A stretch of DNA of 64,000 bases from Thiobacillus denitrificans (GTDB taxonomy: Bacteria > Pseudomonadota > Gammaproteobacteria > Burkholderiales > Thiobacillaceae), in the NCBI GenBank assembly GCA_020725005.1, contig DYFW01000001.1, positions 1-64,000 of the forward strand. Direction: 5' to 3'. A program made the position numbers and the translations under genes. The notes under the pieces were generated by a model. That model was not told the origin of the DNA and searched no databases. It was given only the letters and a program-made list of their open reading frames with translations. Within the stretch, counting starts at the first letter, position 1, and each line of letters opens with the position of its first letter. Positions 17,708-26,112 of the stretch are shown in pieces.

Positions 17708-18658
17708 ATGGACCGCCTGACCCTCGAACGGCGCCAGGTCGGCCTCTATCTCGCCGCCATCGTCCTGGGGCTGGGCGTGGGGTCGGCGTGGCCGGCAGCC
17801 GGGCCCAGGCTCGAGGCGCTGCTGTGGCCGGTGCTGGCCGTGCTGCTCTACACGACCTTCGTGCAGGTGCCGCTCTTGCACCTGCGCGAGGCGTTCGCCG
17901 ATCACCGTTTCGTCGCAGCGCTGCTGGCCGGCAATTTCGTGATCGTGCCGCTCGCCGTGTGGGGACTGGCCGGCTGGCTGCCGGCGGACCCGGAGATGCG
18001 GCTGGGCGTGCTGCTGGTGCTGCTCGTCCCCTGCACCGACTGGTTCATCACCTTCACCCAGCTCGGCGGTGGCGACGTGCCGCGCGCGATCGCGGTGACG
18101 CCCGCCAATCTGCTGCTGCAGCTGCTGTTGCTGCCGGCCTACCTGTGGCTGATGGCCGAGGGCGCCGACCCGGCCGGGCTGGGCCTGGAAAACGTCTGGC
18201 CCGCGTTGCTCATCGTGCTCCTGCCGCTGGGGCTGGCGGCGCTGACGGAGCGCTGGATCGAGGCGCGGCCCGGGCGCCAGGCGCGGCGCGAGCAACTGGC
18301 GTGGTGGCCCGTGCCCCTGCTCGCGGTCGTGGTGTTGCTGATCGCGGGCGCGCAGGTCGGCGCGGTCGTCGAGGCGCTCCGCCTGCTGCCCATCCTGGTG
18401 CCGGTGTTCGTCGCCTTTTTGTTGTTCGCCGCGCTGCTGGCCAAGGCGATGGCGCTGGCGCTGCGCCTGCCCGCCGCACAGGGGCGCACGCTCGCCTTCA
18501 GCTTCGGCACGCGCAATTCCTTCGTCGTGCTGCCGTTTGCGCTCACCCTGCCGGCAGGGTGGGAAGTGGCGGCGGTGGTGATCGTGGTGCAGTCGCTGGT
18601 CGAGCTGTTCGGGATGGTGTTCTATCTGTGGTGGCTGCCGGGGCGCCTGTTCCGCTAG
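17708..18658 (+). CDS. Bile acid:sodium symporter-fold / ACR3-like membrane transporter
   Basis: A 316-residue protein with about ten membrane helices. The segment LLVLLVPCTDWFITFTQLGG resembles the conserved cysteine-containing helix of arsenite exporters of the ACR3 branch, and the second half has GRTLAFSFGTRNSFVVLPFA. An arsenite efflux role is possible, but no arsR or arsC gene is near. The ATG at 17708 gives the cleanest start; a longer in-frame version begins at 17657. The region 17463-17707 upstream shows no gene I can support. Confidence 0.65.
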   Translation: MDRLTLERRQVGLYLAAIVLGLGVGSAWPAAGPRLEALLWPVLAVLLYTTFVQVPLLHLREAFADHRFVAALLAGNFVIVPLAVWGLAGWLPADPEMRLGVLLVLLVPCTDWFITFTQLGGGDVPRAIAVTPANLLLQLLLLPAYLWLMAEGADPAGLGLENVWPALLIVLLPLGLAALTERWIEARPGRQARREQLAWWPVPLLAVVVLLIAGAQVGAVVEALRLLPILVPVFVAFLLFAALLAKAMALALRLPAAQGRTLAFSFGTRNSFVVLPFALTLPAGWEVAAVVIVVQSLVELFGMVFYLWWLPGRLFR

Positions 18659-18667
18659 ACGCGGATT

Positions 18668-19159
18668 TCAGCGTGGCGCCTGCCAGCAGGTGTTGCCGAT
18701 CTGCCAGGTCATGCTGAGCTGCTCGCTGGTCGGCTGCAGCAGGTATTTCACGCCCACGAAGTCGCTGCCGCGTCGCCAGAACATGGCGAGCAGGTTCTTC
18801 TCGCCGCTGGCGACGACGCTGGTGTAGGGGATGACCTTGAACGGGTCGCCGTAGAGGTTGGCGTAGTTGGACGCGATGATCACGAAGTGGCGGAAGGCGG
18901 GGGCGACCTCCTGCTCGAACGCGACCAGGCGGTCGTTGCAGAAGGTGAAGAGGAAACGGCGCGCGGCGGGGTTGCCTAGACCATCGTAGACGAAGACGCT
19001 GTCGGGGCCGACCGGCATGCGGTGATCGAAATTCCAGCTGGTGAGAGCGGCGTCGACCTCGGCGCGGGTCATGCCGTGACGGAACTCGCCGACTTGCCAG
19101 GCCTGCGCGGGCAGGGCAAGCAGCAATCCGGCGAACAATGTGAAGCAGGCTGGCTTCAT
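18668..19159 (-). CDS. Exported protein of unknown function
   Basis: A 163-residue protein with a signal peptide (MKPACFTLFAGLLLALPAQA). The mature part begins WQVGEFRHGMTRAEVDAALT, similar in pattern to small envelope proteins whose BamE/SmpA-like repeats start with a G-M-T-x-x-x-V motif. Two cysteines (FTFCNDRLV and IGNTCWQ) could form a disulfide. I do not recognise the family with certainty. It is ten bases downstream of the DUF4197 gene on the same strand. Confidence 0.65.
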   Translation of the reverse strand: MKPACFTLFAGLLLALPAQAWQVGEFRHGMTRAEVDAALTSWNFDHRMPVGPDSVFVYDGLGNPAARRFLFTFCNDRLVAFEQEVAPAFRHFVIIASNYANLYGDPFKVIPYTSVVASGEKNLLAMFWRRGSDFVGVKYLLQPTSEQLSMTWQIGNTCWQAPR

Positions 19160-19168
19160 GCGCTCCGC

Positions 19169-19921
19169 CTACCTGCCGGAAACGGCCCCGAACACTTTCT
19201 TCAGCAGCTCGCTGCCAGCCTGTATCGGGTTGGCACGGAGCGCGGCTTCTTTTTCCCCGATCAGCGTATAGAGCCGGTCGAGCGCCTGCTGGGTGACGTA
19301 GTCCTCGACGCGGGCCTGCTTCCTGTCGATGAGATTGAACTGCGCAGCCATGCCGGCGTAGCGGTTGTACCGCTGGGCGAGGCCGACCTTGTCGGTGGCG
19401 GCCTTGACGGTGGGCAGGAAGCGCTCGGCCAGCTTCGCCTCGGTCTTCCTGCGGAAAAACTCGGTGGCCGAGGTCGGGCCCCCGGTGAGGATGCCCCTGG
19501 CGTCTTCCAGCGTCATCTTCTTCACCGCGTCGACCAGCAGCGCCCTGGCTTCGGGCACGGCGGCTTCGGCGGCGCGGTTCATCGAGAGGATCAATTCATC
19601 GGCCTGCTTGCCCATGCCCATCAGGCGCATCGCCTGCTCGGCTTTCTGCAGGCCCGGTGGCAGCGGGATCCGCAGCTTGTCGTTGCCGAAGAAACCGTCC
19701 TTCTGCCCGAGCTGGGCGACGGCGGCGTCGGCGCCGCGGGCGAGCGCCTCCTTCAGGCCGGCGTCGATCTCGGTTGGCGACAGGGCGTCGATAGTGCTGG
19801 TGCTTGCCTGTTGCTCGGCGGGCGGAGCGGCCACGCCGCGCAGCAGGTCGCGCCAGTCGGCGGCGTGCGCGGGCAGCGCCAGCGCGAGGGCGACGGCGAG
19901 GGTCAGGCTCTGGGGGGACAT
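19169..19921 (-). CDS. DUF4197 exported protein
   Basis: A 250-residue protein with a signal peptide (about 1-20). The mature part matches DUF4197: ALSPTEIDAGLKEALARGAD, DGFFGNDKLRIPLPPGLQKA, LILSMNRAAEAAVPEARALL, GGPTSATEFFRRKTEAKL and the C-terminal LYTLIGEKEAALRANPIQAG. It is helical and periplasmic, with no known function. It lies 24 bases downstream of the PhoH-like gene. Confidence 0.85.
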   Translation of the reverse strand: MSPQSLTLAVALALALPAHAADWRDLLRGVAAPPAEQQASTSTIDALSPTEIDAGLKEALARGADAAVAQLGQKDGFFGNDKLRIPLPPGLQKAEQAMRLMGMGKQADELILSMNRAAEAAVPEARALLVDAVKKMTLEDARGILTGGPTSATEFFRRKTEAKLAERFLPTVKAATDKVGLAQRYNRYAGMAAQFNLIDRKQARVEDYVTQQALDRLYTLIGEKEAALRANPIQAGSELLKKVFGAVSGR

Positions 19922-19945
19922 GATCGGTCTCCTGGGGAAAAAGGC

Positions 19946-21382
19946 TTACAGCACCTCGGCGGCATAATCGGCCAGGCGCGAACGCTCGCCCCGTTGAAGG
20001 GTGACGTGGCCGTTGTGCGGCCAGCCCTTGAAGTGGTCGACCACGTAGGTGAGGCCGGAACTGCCCTCGGTGAGGTAGGGCGTGTCGATCTGCGCGATGT
20101 TGCCGAGGCACACCACCTTGGTGCCGGGACCGGCGCGGGTGATCAGCGTCTTCATCTGCTTGGGCGTGAGGTTCTGCGCCTCGTCGATGATGAGGAACTT
20201 GTTCAAGAAGGTGCGGCCGCGCATGAAATTGAGCGACTTCACCTTGATGCGCGACCGGATCAGGTCCTGCGTCGCGGCGCGGCCCCAGTCGCCGGCCTCG
20301 TCGTCGCTCTTGTTCAGCACGTCGAGGTTGTCCTCGAGCGCGCCCATCCACGGCGTCATTTTTTCTTCCTCGGTGCCGGGCAGGAAACCGATGTCCTCGC
20401 CGACCGGGACGGTGACGCGGGTCATGATGATCTCGCTGTAGAGCTTCTTGTCGAGCACCTGCGCCAGCGCGGCTGCGAGCGTGAGCAGGGTCTTGCCGGT
20501 GCCGGCCTGGCCGAGCAGGGTGACGAAGTCGATCTCCGGGTCCATCAGCACGTTCAAGGCAAAATTCTGCTCGCGGTTGCGCGCGACGATGCCCCACACG
20601 TTGTTCTTGTGATGGCTGTAGTCGCGCACCGTCACCAGCTCGGCCTGTTTGCCGGTCACGGAGAGCACCTTGGCGTGGAGCGGGTTGGGGCCTTCCTGAT
20701 ACACGAACTCGTTGGGCAGAAGACTCGCGACCAGCGGGCCCCGGATGCGGTAATAGGTGTGGCCGTTGGCCTGCCAGGATTCCATGCCGCGGCCGTGGGT
20801 GTCCCAGAAGTCCGGCGGCAGCTCGCGCACGCCGGCGTAGAGGAGGTCGGTGTCCTCGAGCACCTTGTCGTTGAAGTAGTCCTCGGCGGGCAGGCCCAGC
20901 GCACGCGCCTTGATGCGCATGTTGATGTCCTTCGACACCAGGATGACCTGCCGCCCCGGCTGGTGGCGCGAGAGGAACAGCACCACGCCGAGGATCTGGT
21001 TGTCGACCTTGGACGTGGGCAGGCTCATCGGGATGTCGCCGCTGATCGCCTGGGTCTGCAGGAACAGCCGGCCGGTGGCGGCGTTGTGGCTGTAGGGGGC
21101 GAGCGGCACGCCGTCCTCGATGCTGTCGAGCTTGCTCACCACCTCGTCGATGAAGCGGCTGGCCTGGCGCGCGTTGCGCGACACCTCGGTCATGCCCTTC
21201 TTGTGCATGTCGAGTTCTTCGAGCGTGGCGATCGGCACGTAGACGTCGTGCTCCTCGAAGCGGTACAGGCTGGTGGGGTCGTGCATCAGCACGTTGGTGT
21301 CCAGTACGAACAGCTTGGTCCGGGCGGCGGCTTTTCTCTTGGGCATGTCGATGGGGAAGCGAAGAGTTGCGGACGGCTTCAT
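19946..21382 (-). CDS. PIN-PhoH fusion ATPase/ribonuclease (PhoH2 type)
   Basis: A 478-residue protein with an N-terminal PIN ribonuclease domain (KLFVLDTNVLMHDP with the first acidic residue, about 23-150) and a C-terminal PhoH ATPase domain with Walker A GQAGTGKTLL and Walker B FLIIDEAQNLT. PhoH2-type proteins couple RNA unwinding to cleavage in other bacteria. An internal ATG at 21346 (MPKRKAAARTKLF) is an equally good start. Confidence 0.92.
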   Translation of the reverse strand: MKPSATLRFPIDMPKRKAAARTKLFVLDTNVLMHDPTSLYRFEEHDVYVPIATLEELDMHKKGMTEVSRNARQASRFIDEVVSKLDSIEDGVPLAPYSHNAATGRLFLQTQAISGDIPMSLPTSKVDNQILGVVLFLSRHQPGRQVILVSKDINMRIKARALGLPAEDYFNDKVLEDTDLLYAGVRELPPDFWDTHGRGMESWQANGHTYYRIRGPLVASLLPNEFVYQEGPNPLHAKVLSVTGKQAELVTVRDYSHHKNNVWGIVARNREQNFALNVLMDPEIDFVTLLGQAGTGKTLLTLAAALAQVLDKKLYSEIIMTRVTVPVGEDIGFLPGTEEEKMTPWMGALEDNLDVLNKSDDEAGDWGRAATQDLIRSRIKVKSLNFMRGRTFLNKFLIIDEAQNLTPKQMKTLITRAGPGTKVVCLGNIAQIDTPYLTEGSSGLTYVVDHFKGWPHNGHVTLQRGERSRLADYAAEVL

Positions 21383-21508
21383 CCTACCTCAAGCACAAGT
21401 GGGCTTGTCGAGTGCAAAAACTTAATCCGGGGATCAGGAGAAGGCTCGGTTGCGGGGGGCGTTTTGTCAGTAGAATGCTCCGTTCCATCCTGCAAACGGA
21501 GCCTCGAC

Positions 21509-21892
21509 ATGAAGCGCTGGCAGGCCGTGCTGTGGCTGCTGTGGACGTGGGCGACGCCGCTCCACGCCGGGGTCGACGCAGCCATCGTGCTGCAGGATTC
21601 GCCGCTGGCGGGCTTCCAGTACCACGCCGGCCGCGCGGTGTGGCCGCAGCTTAGGGTGGGCGATGCGCTCACCCTGGTGCGCGAGCCGGACAACCCCCAC
21701 GACCCGCGCGCGGTGCGGGTCGAGTGGCGGGGCCACAAGCTCGGCTACGTGCCGCGGCGCGAAAACGCCGACGTCGCCCGCCTGATGGACCGCGGGCAGG
21801 CGCTTTCCGCCCGCATCACCCGCCTGGCCGAGGTGCGCGATCCGTGGTCTCGGGTGCGCTTCGAGATCGTGATGCCTGTCGGGCCCGACTGA
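21509..21892 (+). CDS. Small exported HIRAN-domain protein
   Basis: A 127-residue protein with a signal peptide-like start (MKRWQAVLWLLWTWATPLHA) followed by a HIRAN domain: SPLAGFQYHAGRAVWPQLRV, DALTLVREPDNPHDPRAVRV, GHKLGYVPRRENADVARLMD. HIRAN domains are best known as DNA-end-binding modules attached to helicases, so a stand-alone exported copy is unexpected; its ligand is unknown. It is divergent from the PIN-PhoH gene (126 bases between them). Confidence 0.78.
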   Translation: MKRWQAVLWLLWTWATPLHAGVDAAIVLQDSPLAGFQYHAGRAVWPQLRVGDALTLVREPDNPHDPRAVRVEWRGHKLGYVPRRENADVARLMDRGQALSARITRLAEVRDPWSRVRFEIVMPVGPD

Positions 21893-22020
21893 GGCGGCGC
21901 CATGCCGCGCGGGATCGTCACTCCATTGCGAGTGCTCGCCGGACCGCGCTGGCGCGATTCACCGCGTCGTCTGCAGGGGGAAACGCCGAGTCCGTCGTGC
22001 CAGCCGGTAAAATCGCGCCA

Positions 22021-22710
22021 ATGAAGTTGCTGATCCTCGATACTTCCACCGAATACTGCTCCGCCGCACTCTCGCTCGACGGCAGCGTGCTCGCCTGCCG
22101 CGTGCTCGCCGAACAGCGTCACAGTTCGCTCCTGCTGCCGATGATCGACGAACTGCTGCGCGACGGCGGCGTCACGCTGCGCCAGCTCGACGGCATCGCC
22201 TACGGCGCCGGGCCGGGCTCGTTCACCGGCCTGCGGATCGCGTGCGCGGTGACGCAGGGGCTGGCCTTCGGCGCCGACCTGCCGGTGGTTGGCGTCTCCA
22301 CGCTGGAATCGATCGCCGAGCAGGCCGGCGCCGACAAGGTGCTGACCGTGCTCGACGCGCGCATGGCCGAGGTCTACTGGGCCGCCTACGAACGCGACGG
22401 CGCCGGCTGGCGTGCGCTGAGCGAACCGCGGCTCGCCTTGCCGGAATCGGTGGCGGTGCCGCCAGGCTCGGGCTGGGTCGGCGCGGGCAACGGCTTCGCC
22501 GTCCTGGGCGACGCGCTGCGGCCGCGGCTGGTGACGCAGCTTGCGCGCATCGACGAGACCCTGATGCCCGACGCCGCGGCGATGGCGCCGCTCGCGCTGG
22601 CCGCCTTCGCGCGCGGCGAGGGCATGGACGCCGCGCTCGCCGCGCCGATCTACCTGCGCGACAAGGTGGCGCTCACCGTCGACGAACGCCGGGCGAAGGC
22701 TTCCGCATGA
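22021..22710 (+). CDS. tsaB: tRNA threonylcarbamoyladenosine biosynthesis protein TsaB
   Basis: A 229-residue ASKHA-fold partner of TsaD in making the t6A modification at position 37 of ANN-decoding tRNAs. Recognised by MKLLILDTSTEYCSAALSLD, HSSLLLPMIDELL and the conserved GIAYGAGPGSFTGLRIA. It starts at the ATG at 22021. Its stop overlaps rimI by four bases, a frequent tsaB-rimI pairing. Confidence 0.95.
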   Translation: MKLLILDTSTEYCSAALSLDGSVLACRVLAEQRHSSLLLPMIDELLRDGGVTLRQLDGIAYGAGPGSFTGLRIACAVTQGLAFGADLPVVGVSTLESIAEQAGADKVLTVLDARMAEVYWAAYERDGAGWRALSEPRLALPESVAVPPGSGWVGAGNGFAVLGDALRPRLVTQLARIDETLMPDAAAMAPLALAAFARGEGMDAALAAPIYLRDKVALTVDERRAKASA

Positions 22711-23174
22711 GCGCCGTGTTCGAGATCGCACATCGCCTGCGGCCGATGACCGAGGCCGACCTGCCGCGCATCCACCGCATCGAACTGGCGAGCTACGACT
22801 ACCCGTGGACCCCGGGCAACTTCGCCGATTCGATGAAGGCCGGCTACAGCATGTGGGTGCGCGAGGCCGAAGGCGAGGTGATCGGCTACTACGCGATGAT
22901 GGTCGCCGCCGGCGAGGCGCACCTGCTCAACCTCACCATCGCGCCGATCTGGCGCGGCCACGGCCTCGGCCGCGAGCTGCTCGAGCATTGCCTTGCCGGC
23001 GCGCGCGACCACAAGGCCGAGAGCGTGTTTCTCGAAGTGCGCGTGTCCAACACGGTGGCGATCGCGCTCTACCACAGCAGCGGCTTCGTCGACCTGGCCG
23101 TGCGGCGTGGCTATTACCCCGCGCGCGACGGCCGCGAGGATGCGCTGATCATGAAGAAAACGCTCGCATGCTGA
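22707..23174 (+). CDS. rimI: Ribosomal protein S18 alanine N-acetyltransferase
   Basis: A 155-residue GNAT enzyme that acetylates the N-terminus of ribosomal protein S18. The GNAT core is complete: LRPMTEADLPRIHRIE, HLLNLTIAPIWRGHGLGREL (acetyl-CoA pyrophosphate loop) and FLEVRVSNTVAIALYHSSGF. It overlaps tsaB by ATGA and is itself overlapped by the DNA glycosylase gene, so the three are translationally coupled. Confidence 0.93.
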   Translation: MSAVFEIAHRLRPMTEADLPRIHRIELASYDYPWTPGNFADSMKAGYSMWVREAEGEVIGYYAMMVAAGEAHLLNLTIAPIWRGHGLGRELLEHCLAGARDHKAESVFLEVRVSNTVAIALYHSSGFVDLAVRRGYYPARDGREDALIMKKTLAC

Positions 23175-23830
23175 GTCGCGACGACGTCTTCGAGGAGCTC
23201 GGCATCGGTCCGGTGTGGCGCCTGCGCGGGGCGCCGGCTGGCGCCGCCCCGGCGCCGGCGACGGGTTACACCTGGGATCGGCTCGCCGACGCCGTCGCGC
23301 ACTGCACGAAGTGCAAGCTCCATGCGACGCGCACCCAGGGCGTGCTCGGCGTCGGCGACCGCAACGCCGACTGGCTCATCATTGGCGAGGCGCCGGGCGC
23401 CGACGAAGACGCGCAGGGCGAGCCCTTCGTCGGCCAGGCCGGCCGGCTGCTCGACGCCATGCTCGCCGCCATCGGGCTGGCGCGCGGGGAGAACGTCTAC
23501 ATCGCCAACGTGCTGAAGTCGCGCCCGCCGGGCAACCGCAACCCCGAGCCCGACGAGATCGCCGCGTGCCTGCCCTATCTGCAGGCGCAGATCGAGCTCA
23601 TCCGCCCCAAACTCATCGTCGCCCTCGGCCGTTTCGCCGCGCAGACGCTGTTGCAGACCGACGAGGCCATCGGCCGCCTGCGCGGCCGCGTGCATCGGCA
23701 CCAGGGCATTCCGCTCATCGTGACCTACCATCCGGCCTATCTCCTGCGCAACCTGCCCGACAAGGCGCGCGCGTGGGAAGACCTGTGCCTCGCCCGTCGC
23801 ACGTACACGTCCCTGACCCCTGAATCCTGA
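23168..23830 (+). CDS. Uracil-DNA glycosylase, family 4-like (SPO1 polymerase-related)
   Basis: A 220-residue glycosylase that should remove uracil from DNA. Motif [20 protein letters not shown] (about 73-92) forms the active-site loop, and the C-terminal [11 protein letters not shown] carries the second motif with its His. Cluster cysteines are Cys46 and Cys49 (CTKC) and Cys134 (AACLPYL). The fourth ligand is not evident where I expected it; Cys207 is the only later cysteine. The 3' end runs into a tandem 14-base repeat that supplies the last codons and the stop. Confidence 0.88.
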   Translation: MLSRDDVFEELGIGPVWRLRGAPAGAAPAPATGYTWDRLADAVAHCTKCKLHATRTQGVLGVGDRNADWLIIGEAPGADEDAQGEPFVGQAGRLLDAMLAAIGLARGENVYIANVLKSRPPGNRNPEPDEIAACLPYLQAQIELIRPKLIVALGRFAAQTLLQTDEAIGRLRGRVHRHQGIPLIVTYHPAYLLRNLPDKARAWEDLCLARRTYTSLTPES

Positions 23831-23838
23831 CCCCTGAA
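23812..23838 (+). repeat. 14-base tandem repeat across the glycosylase stop codon
   Basis: Two copies of CCTGACCCCTGAA (23812-23824, 23826-23838), each followed by one spacer base, then a decayed third copy (CCTGTAA) that leads into the next ATG. The glycosylase stop codon lies inside the second copy. Confidence 0.85.
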
Positions 23839-23845
23839 CCCTGTA

Positions 23846-24901
23846 ATGAAACTTCTTCATTCCGCGCTGCGCTTCCGCGTCAACTACTTCTCCGACCTCG
23901 GCCGCCATCAGGTGGTGATCTGGATGCCGGGCGACACGCCGCCGGTCGACGCGCAGATGGACGTCGGGCCCAGGATCGAGCACGAGGTGCCGAACGAGGT
24001 GTTCCGCCACGACATCGCACCCTTGCGCTTCGGGCGCTTCTACCCCGCGCAGCTGTTGCACGCGGACGACGCGCCGGGGCCGATGTTCCGCGTGACGAAG
24101 TTGAACGAAGCCAGCTTCGTCGCCAATTTCAGCCATCCGCTGCAGGGGCGCATCTTCAGCATCGACAGCGGCAAGGCCGACATCTCCACCGAACCGGTCG
24201 GCCAGGTGACGCAGCTCCTCGAATGGAGCGGCATGGAAACGCAGATGCAGACGCCGACCGACTTTTCCGCGCCGGACGCCTTCGCGCGCGAGGACGAGTC
24301 GCCGGACGCCGAGTTCTATGCCCAGCCCAGAAAAGTCATCCATGTCGACGCGGTGTGCGCGCGCCGCATCCAGGCGCTGTACCGCACCGTGCTGCCGGAG
24401 GGCGCGCGCGTGCTCGACCTGATGGCGGGCTGGCGTTCGCACCTGCCGGACACGGTGCAACCCGCCACCGGCATCGGCATGAACGCCGAGGAGCTGGCCG
24501 ACAACCCACAACTTGCCGAGCGCATCGTGCACGACCTTAACGCCGACCCCAGGCTGCCGTTCGCCGACGCGACCTTTGATGCCGTCGTCTGCAGCGTGTC
24601 GATCGAATACCTGACGCAGCCGCAAAAGATTGTCGCCGAGGCAAAACGGGTGCTGAAACCTGGCGGCATGTTCGTCGTCACCCTCTCGAACCGTTATTTC
24701 CCGCCCAAGGTGATCCGGCTGTGGACGCAGCTGCACCCGATGGAGCGCATGGCCTGGGCCGGCACGCTGATCAAGCAGGCGGGGTTCAGGAAGGTCGAGA
24801 CCTACGTCGAGCGCGGCCTCAAGCGGCCGAAGGACGACCGCTACGCGGACCGGCTCGCCGAGTCCGACCCGCTGTTCGCGACCTGGGGGGTCAAGCCCTG
24901 A
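23846..24901 (+). CDS. SAM-dependent methyltransferase with an FKBP/SlyD-like N-terminal segment
   Basis: A 351-residue protein. The C-terminal half is a class I methyltransferase: motif I VLDLMAGWRSHLP (about 189-201), the GIGMNAEELADNP acidic segment, LPFADATFDAVVCSVSIEYL and AKRVLKPGGMFVVTLSN. The N-terminal 125 residues contain SFVANFSHPLQGRIFSI (about 90-106), like the NHPLAGK strand of SlyD-type peptidyl-prolyl isomerases. The substrate is unknown. It is preceded by the tandem repeat and followed at 10 bases by a phosphodiesterase gene. Confidence 0.75.
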   Translation: MKLLHSALRFRVNYFSDLGRHQVVIWMPGDTPPVDAQMDVGPRIEHEVPNEVFRHDIAPLRFGRFYPAQLLHADDAPGPMFRVTKLNEASFVANFSHPLQGRIFSIDSGKADISTEPVGQVTQLLEWSGMETQMQTPTDFSAPDAFAREDESPDAEFYAQPRKVIHVDAVCARRIQALYRTVLPEGARVLDLMAGWRSHLPDTVQPATGIGMNAEELADNPQLAERIVHDLNADPRLPFADATFDAVVCSVSIEYLTQPQKIVAEAKRVLKPGGMFVVTLSNRYFPPKVIRLWTQLHPMERMAWAGTLIKQAGFRKVETYVERGLKRPKDDRYADRLAESDPLFATWGVKP

Positions 24902-24911
24902 GTCGATCGCG

Positions 24912-25394
24912 ATGACGCGCGCACCGATCGGGCTGATCGCCGACACCCATGGCCTGTTGCGGCCCGAGGCCGTCGCGGCGCTGGCAGGCTGCGCGCACAT
25001 CATCCATGCCGGTGACATCGGTTCGCGCTCGGGCGAGCCACGCGGCGTGCTCGACACGCTGGCGCGCATGGCGCCGCTGACGGTAGTGCGCGGCAACAAC
25101 GATCGTGCCGTGTGGGCCGAGCCCATCCCGTACACTGCCGATCTTGTGTTCGACGGCGTGCGCATCCATGCGCTGCACATCCTGGGCGAACTTGCGATCG
25201 ATCCCGCCGCTGCGGGCGTGCACGTGGTCGTGTCGGGCCATTCGCACCGGCCATGCGTGGAAACGCGCAACGGGGTGCTGTTCGTCAACCCCGGCAGCGC
25301 GGGGCCGCGTCGCTTCAGGCTGCCGGTGAGTGTCGCGCGGCTATGGGTGGTGGACGGGCGCGCCGATGCGGAACTCGTCACGCTCTTGCAGTAA
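24912..25394 (+). CDS. YfcE/MJ0936-type metallophosphoesterase
   Basis: A 160-residue calcineurin-like phosphoesterase. The metal ligands are visible in LIADTHGLL (DxH), HAGDIGS (GD), VVRGNNDRAV (GNxD), HILGE and VVSGHSHRP (GHxH), with the terminal NPGSAGPRRF typical of the YfcE family. Members hydrolyse phosphodiesters in vitro; the physiological substrate here is unknown. Confidence 0.9.
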   Translation: MTRAPIGLIADTHGLLRPEAVAALAGCAHIIHAGDIGSRSGEPRGVLDTLARMAPLTVVRGNNDRAVWAEPIPYTADLVFDGVRIHALHILGELAIDPAAAGVHVVVSGHSHRPCVETRNGVLFVNPGSAGPRRFRLPVSVARLWVVDGRADAELVTLLQ

Positions 25395-25463
25395 GCTTCG
25401 CGTTGCATCGAATCGTGCCGGCAAGGCGGGACGCCGGCTTCACCCCTGATCAAGGAGCATGAC

Positions 25464-26105
25464 ATGTTGAGATGGCTGATGGTGACGTTGATGGCGCTGA
25501 CCCTGTCGGGCTGCGGCTACAACACCCTGCAATCGACCGACGAGGAGATCAAGGCGACCTGGGCCGAGGTGCTCAACCAGTACCAGCGCCGCGCCGATCT
25601 CGTGCCCAACCTGGTCAACGTCGTGAAAGGCTACGCCGCGCACGAGAAGGAGGTGCTGACCCGCGTCACCGAGGCGCGTGCCCGCGTCGGTGCGATCCAG
25701 GCAACGCCGGAACTCATCAACGATGAAGCCGCCTTCCAGAAATTCATCGCTGCCCAGGGCGAGCTCACCGGCGCGATCTCGCGCCTGCTGCTGGTGGCGG
25801 AGAACTACCCGCAACTCAAGGCCGACGGGCTGTTCCGCGACCTGCAGGCCCAGCTCGAGGGCACCGAGAACCGCATCACCGTCGCGCGCAAGCGTTATAT
25901 CGAGGCGGTCAAGACCTACAACGTGACCGTGCGTTCGTTCCCGTCGAACATCACCGCGATGCTGTTCGGCTTCAAGACCAAGCCGACGTTCACGGTCGAG
26001 AACGAGGCGGCGATCGCAGCGCCGCCCAAGGTCGATTTCGGTGCGCCGCCGCCTGCTGCGCCCGCCGCGGGCGATGCCGCCGGCAGCCTCTCGCACGGGT
26101 ATTGA
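25464..26105 (+). CDS. LemA family lipoprotein
   Basis: A 213-residue LemA protein. The N-terminus has a lipobox-like LSGC (Cys17) rather than a plain anchor. The helical body has the family signatures YNTLQSTDEEIKATWAEVLN, YQRRADLVPNLVNVVKGYA and KRYIEAVKTYNVTVRSFPSN. The tail is Pro/Ala-rich. LemA genes commonly pair with TPM-domain genes, and two follow here. Function is unclear, probably at the envelope. Confidence 0.93.
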   Translation: MLRWLMVTLMALTLSGCGYNTLQSTDEEIKATWAEVLNQYQRRADLVPNLVNVVKGYAAHEKEVLTRVTEARARVGAIQATPELINDEAAFQKFIAAQGELTGAISRLLLVAENYPQLKADGLFRDLQAQLEGTENRITVARKRYIEAVKTYNVTVRSFPSNITAMLFGFKTKPTFTVENEAAIAAPPKVDFGAPPPAAPAAGDAAGSLSHGY

Positions 26106-26112
26106 GCGGCGC

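Noticed and set aside
19022-21892. A 956-codon open frame on the plus strand
   Set aside because: Most of it is antisense to three well-supported minus-strand genes and is an artefact of high GC; only its last 127 codons (from 21509) form the real HIRAN gene.
23114-25465. A 783-codon minus-strand frame opposite the glycosylase, methyltransferase and phosphodiesterase genes
   Set aside because: Antisense shadow with biased composition and no recognisable motif.
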